Shown here piece by piece: positions 6,497-6,964 of a stretch of 6,964 bases of DNA. Position numbers and translations under genes: made by a program. The DNA is from Planctomycetota bacterium (GTDB lineage Bacteria > Planctomycetota > SKW154): positions 1-6,964 of the forward strand of contig JAOAAR010000106.1 of assembly GCA_026418755.1 (NCBI GenBank), written 5' to 3'. Below the pieces are notes generated by a model. The model was not told the DNA's origin. It saw only the letters and a program-made list of their open reading frames with translations, and did not search any database. The stretch's first letter is position 1; the number at the start of each line of letters is the position of its first letter.

Positions 6497-6964
6497 ATGA
6501 AAGCAATCTTAACGGTTATAGTTCTCTTTGGACTGCTTATTGTAGGCTGTGGCGGTGAGGAGAGCGGACAGCCACCGGAGCCGAAAAAAAAGCCAGAACC
6601 TACAACAGAACCAAAAGAACCAGAAAAAGAAGGGGTGCAGCCTACCGAGCCTACTGAGGACGAGAAACAACCGGATTTCAAAGAGAAGTTCATAAACAAC
6701 TTTAAATCTTACTGGGCAGAGGCGGAAGAAGGCGACTGGGCGTTATATGTGACCCACTTGAAACAACTGGCTCTTTTTGTGGTCAGCCGTGTAGAGAAGA
6801 AAGGAGAGGACAAGATAGTCTATATGAGGAAACGCTGGTTTTATCCGGATGGCAGAGAGATTCCTCCAACAAAAGATGACCAGCCTGAACCTCCTCCGAT
6901 AAGTGTGGAAGAAGACACAGAAATGGAAAAAAGAAGTATGGCGGGAGCCCATGTAAATCTAAGA
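6497..6964 (+). CDS. Putative lipoprotein of unknown function (C-terminus beyond the window)
   Basis: The frame is open for 156 codons from the ATG at 6497 to the right edge with no stop, so the gene is incomplete. It begins with a short lipoprotein signal: K2, a hydrophobic core (3-16) and a lipobox IVGC with the modified cysteine at C18. Next comes a linker rich in Pro, Glu, Lys and Thr (about 21-59, with repeated PEP, TEP and KEP units), typical of a flexible tether between membrane and domain. A more structured part follows (about 60-120: FINNFKSYWAEAEEGDW, then a strand-like DKIVYMRKRWFYPDG), and a second Pro/Glu-rich stretch starts near 123. I recognise no family. GAGGAG (6482-6487) is a good ribosome binding site about 9 nt upstream. 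It is divergent from fhs, which gives no clear functional link. Confidence 0.8.
   Translation, partial: MKAILTVIVLFGLLIVGCGGEESGQPPEPKKKPEPTTEPKEPEKEGVQPTEPTEDEKQPDFKEKFINNFKSYWAEAEEGDWALYVTHLKQLALFVVSRVEKKGEDKIVYMRKRWFYPDGREIPPTKDDQPEPPPISVEEDTEMEKRSMAGAHVNLR

Overview
The window reads as ordinary bacterial chromosome with tightly packed genes. There are three minus-strand transcription units (reading leftwards: fhs; a TPR membrane protein plus a radical SAM enzyme; trkH plus trkA) and one divergent plus-strand lipoprotein gene cut by the right edge. I see no insertion sequence, CRISPR array, tRNA, rRNA or phage gene. The gene set (formate-tetrahydrofolate ligase, an oxygen-sensitive radical SAM enzyme of the AmmeMemoRadiSam family, a Ktr/Trk potassium uptake system) fits an anaerobic or facultative, probably little-studied bacterium. 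I cannot name the phylum. The lipobox protein and the sigma70-like promoters with purine-rich ribosome binding sites indicate Bacteria rather than Archaea.

Layout. 1-218 (minus): N-terminus of a TrkA/KtrA NAD-binding regulatory subunit, running off the left edge. 241-1992 (minus): TrkH/KtrB potassium-translocating subunit, 22 nt upstream of trkA, with its own well-formed promoter at 2018-2046. It carries an extra N-terminal four-helix region resembling a degenerate voltage-sensor domain. 2175-3494 (minus): AmrS-type radical SAM protein with an N-terminal membrane anchor or signal. It overlaps by ATGA with a four-helix membrane protein bearing C-terminal TPR repeats (3491-4456). This pair has a sigma70-like promoter buried in an elaborate set of inverted repeats (4491-4554). 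4577-4617: strong intrinsic terminator ending the fhs unit. 4632-6359 (minus): full-length fhs, whose C-terminus resembles the eukaryotic C1-THF synthase type. 6360-6496: divergent promoter region with an A8/T8 tract between two back-to-back promoters. 6497 to the end (plus): secreted lipoprotein of unknown function, incomplete.

How the genes work together. TrkH and TrkA form one K+ uptake system: the pore subunit and its cytosolic nucleotide-binding gate ring. Fhs activates formate onto tetrahydrofolate for one-carbon metabolism and appears to be a single-gene unit. The least explained unit is the TPR membrane protein plus the membrane-anchored AmrS. The two are translationally coupled, both are predicted to sit at the membrane, and no Memo or AMMECR1 partner is visible in the window. 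This pair, with its palindromic promoter, is the best candidate here for something not yet described.
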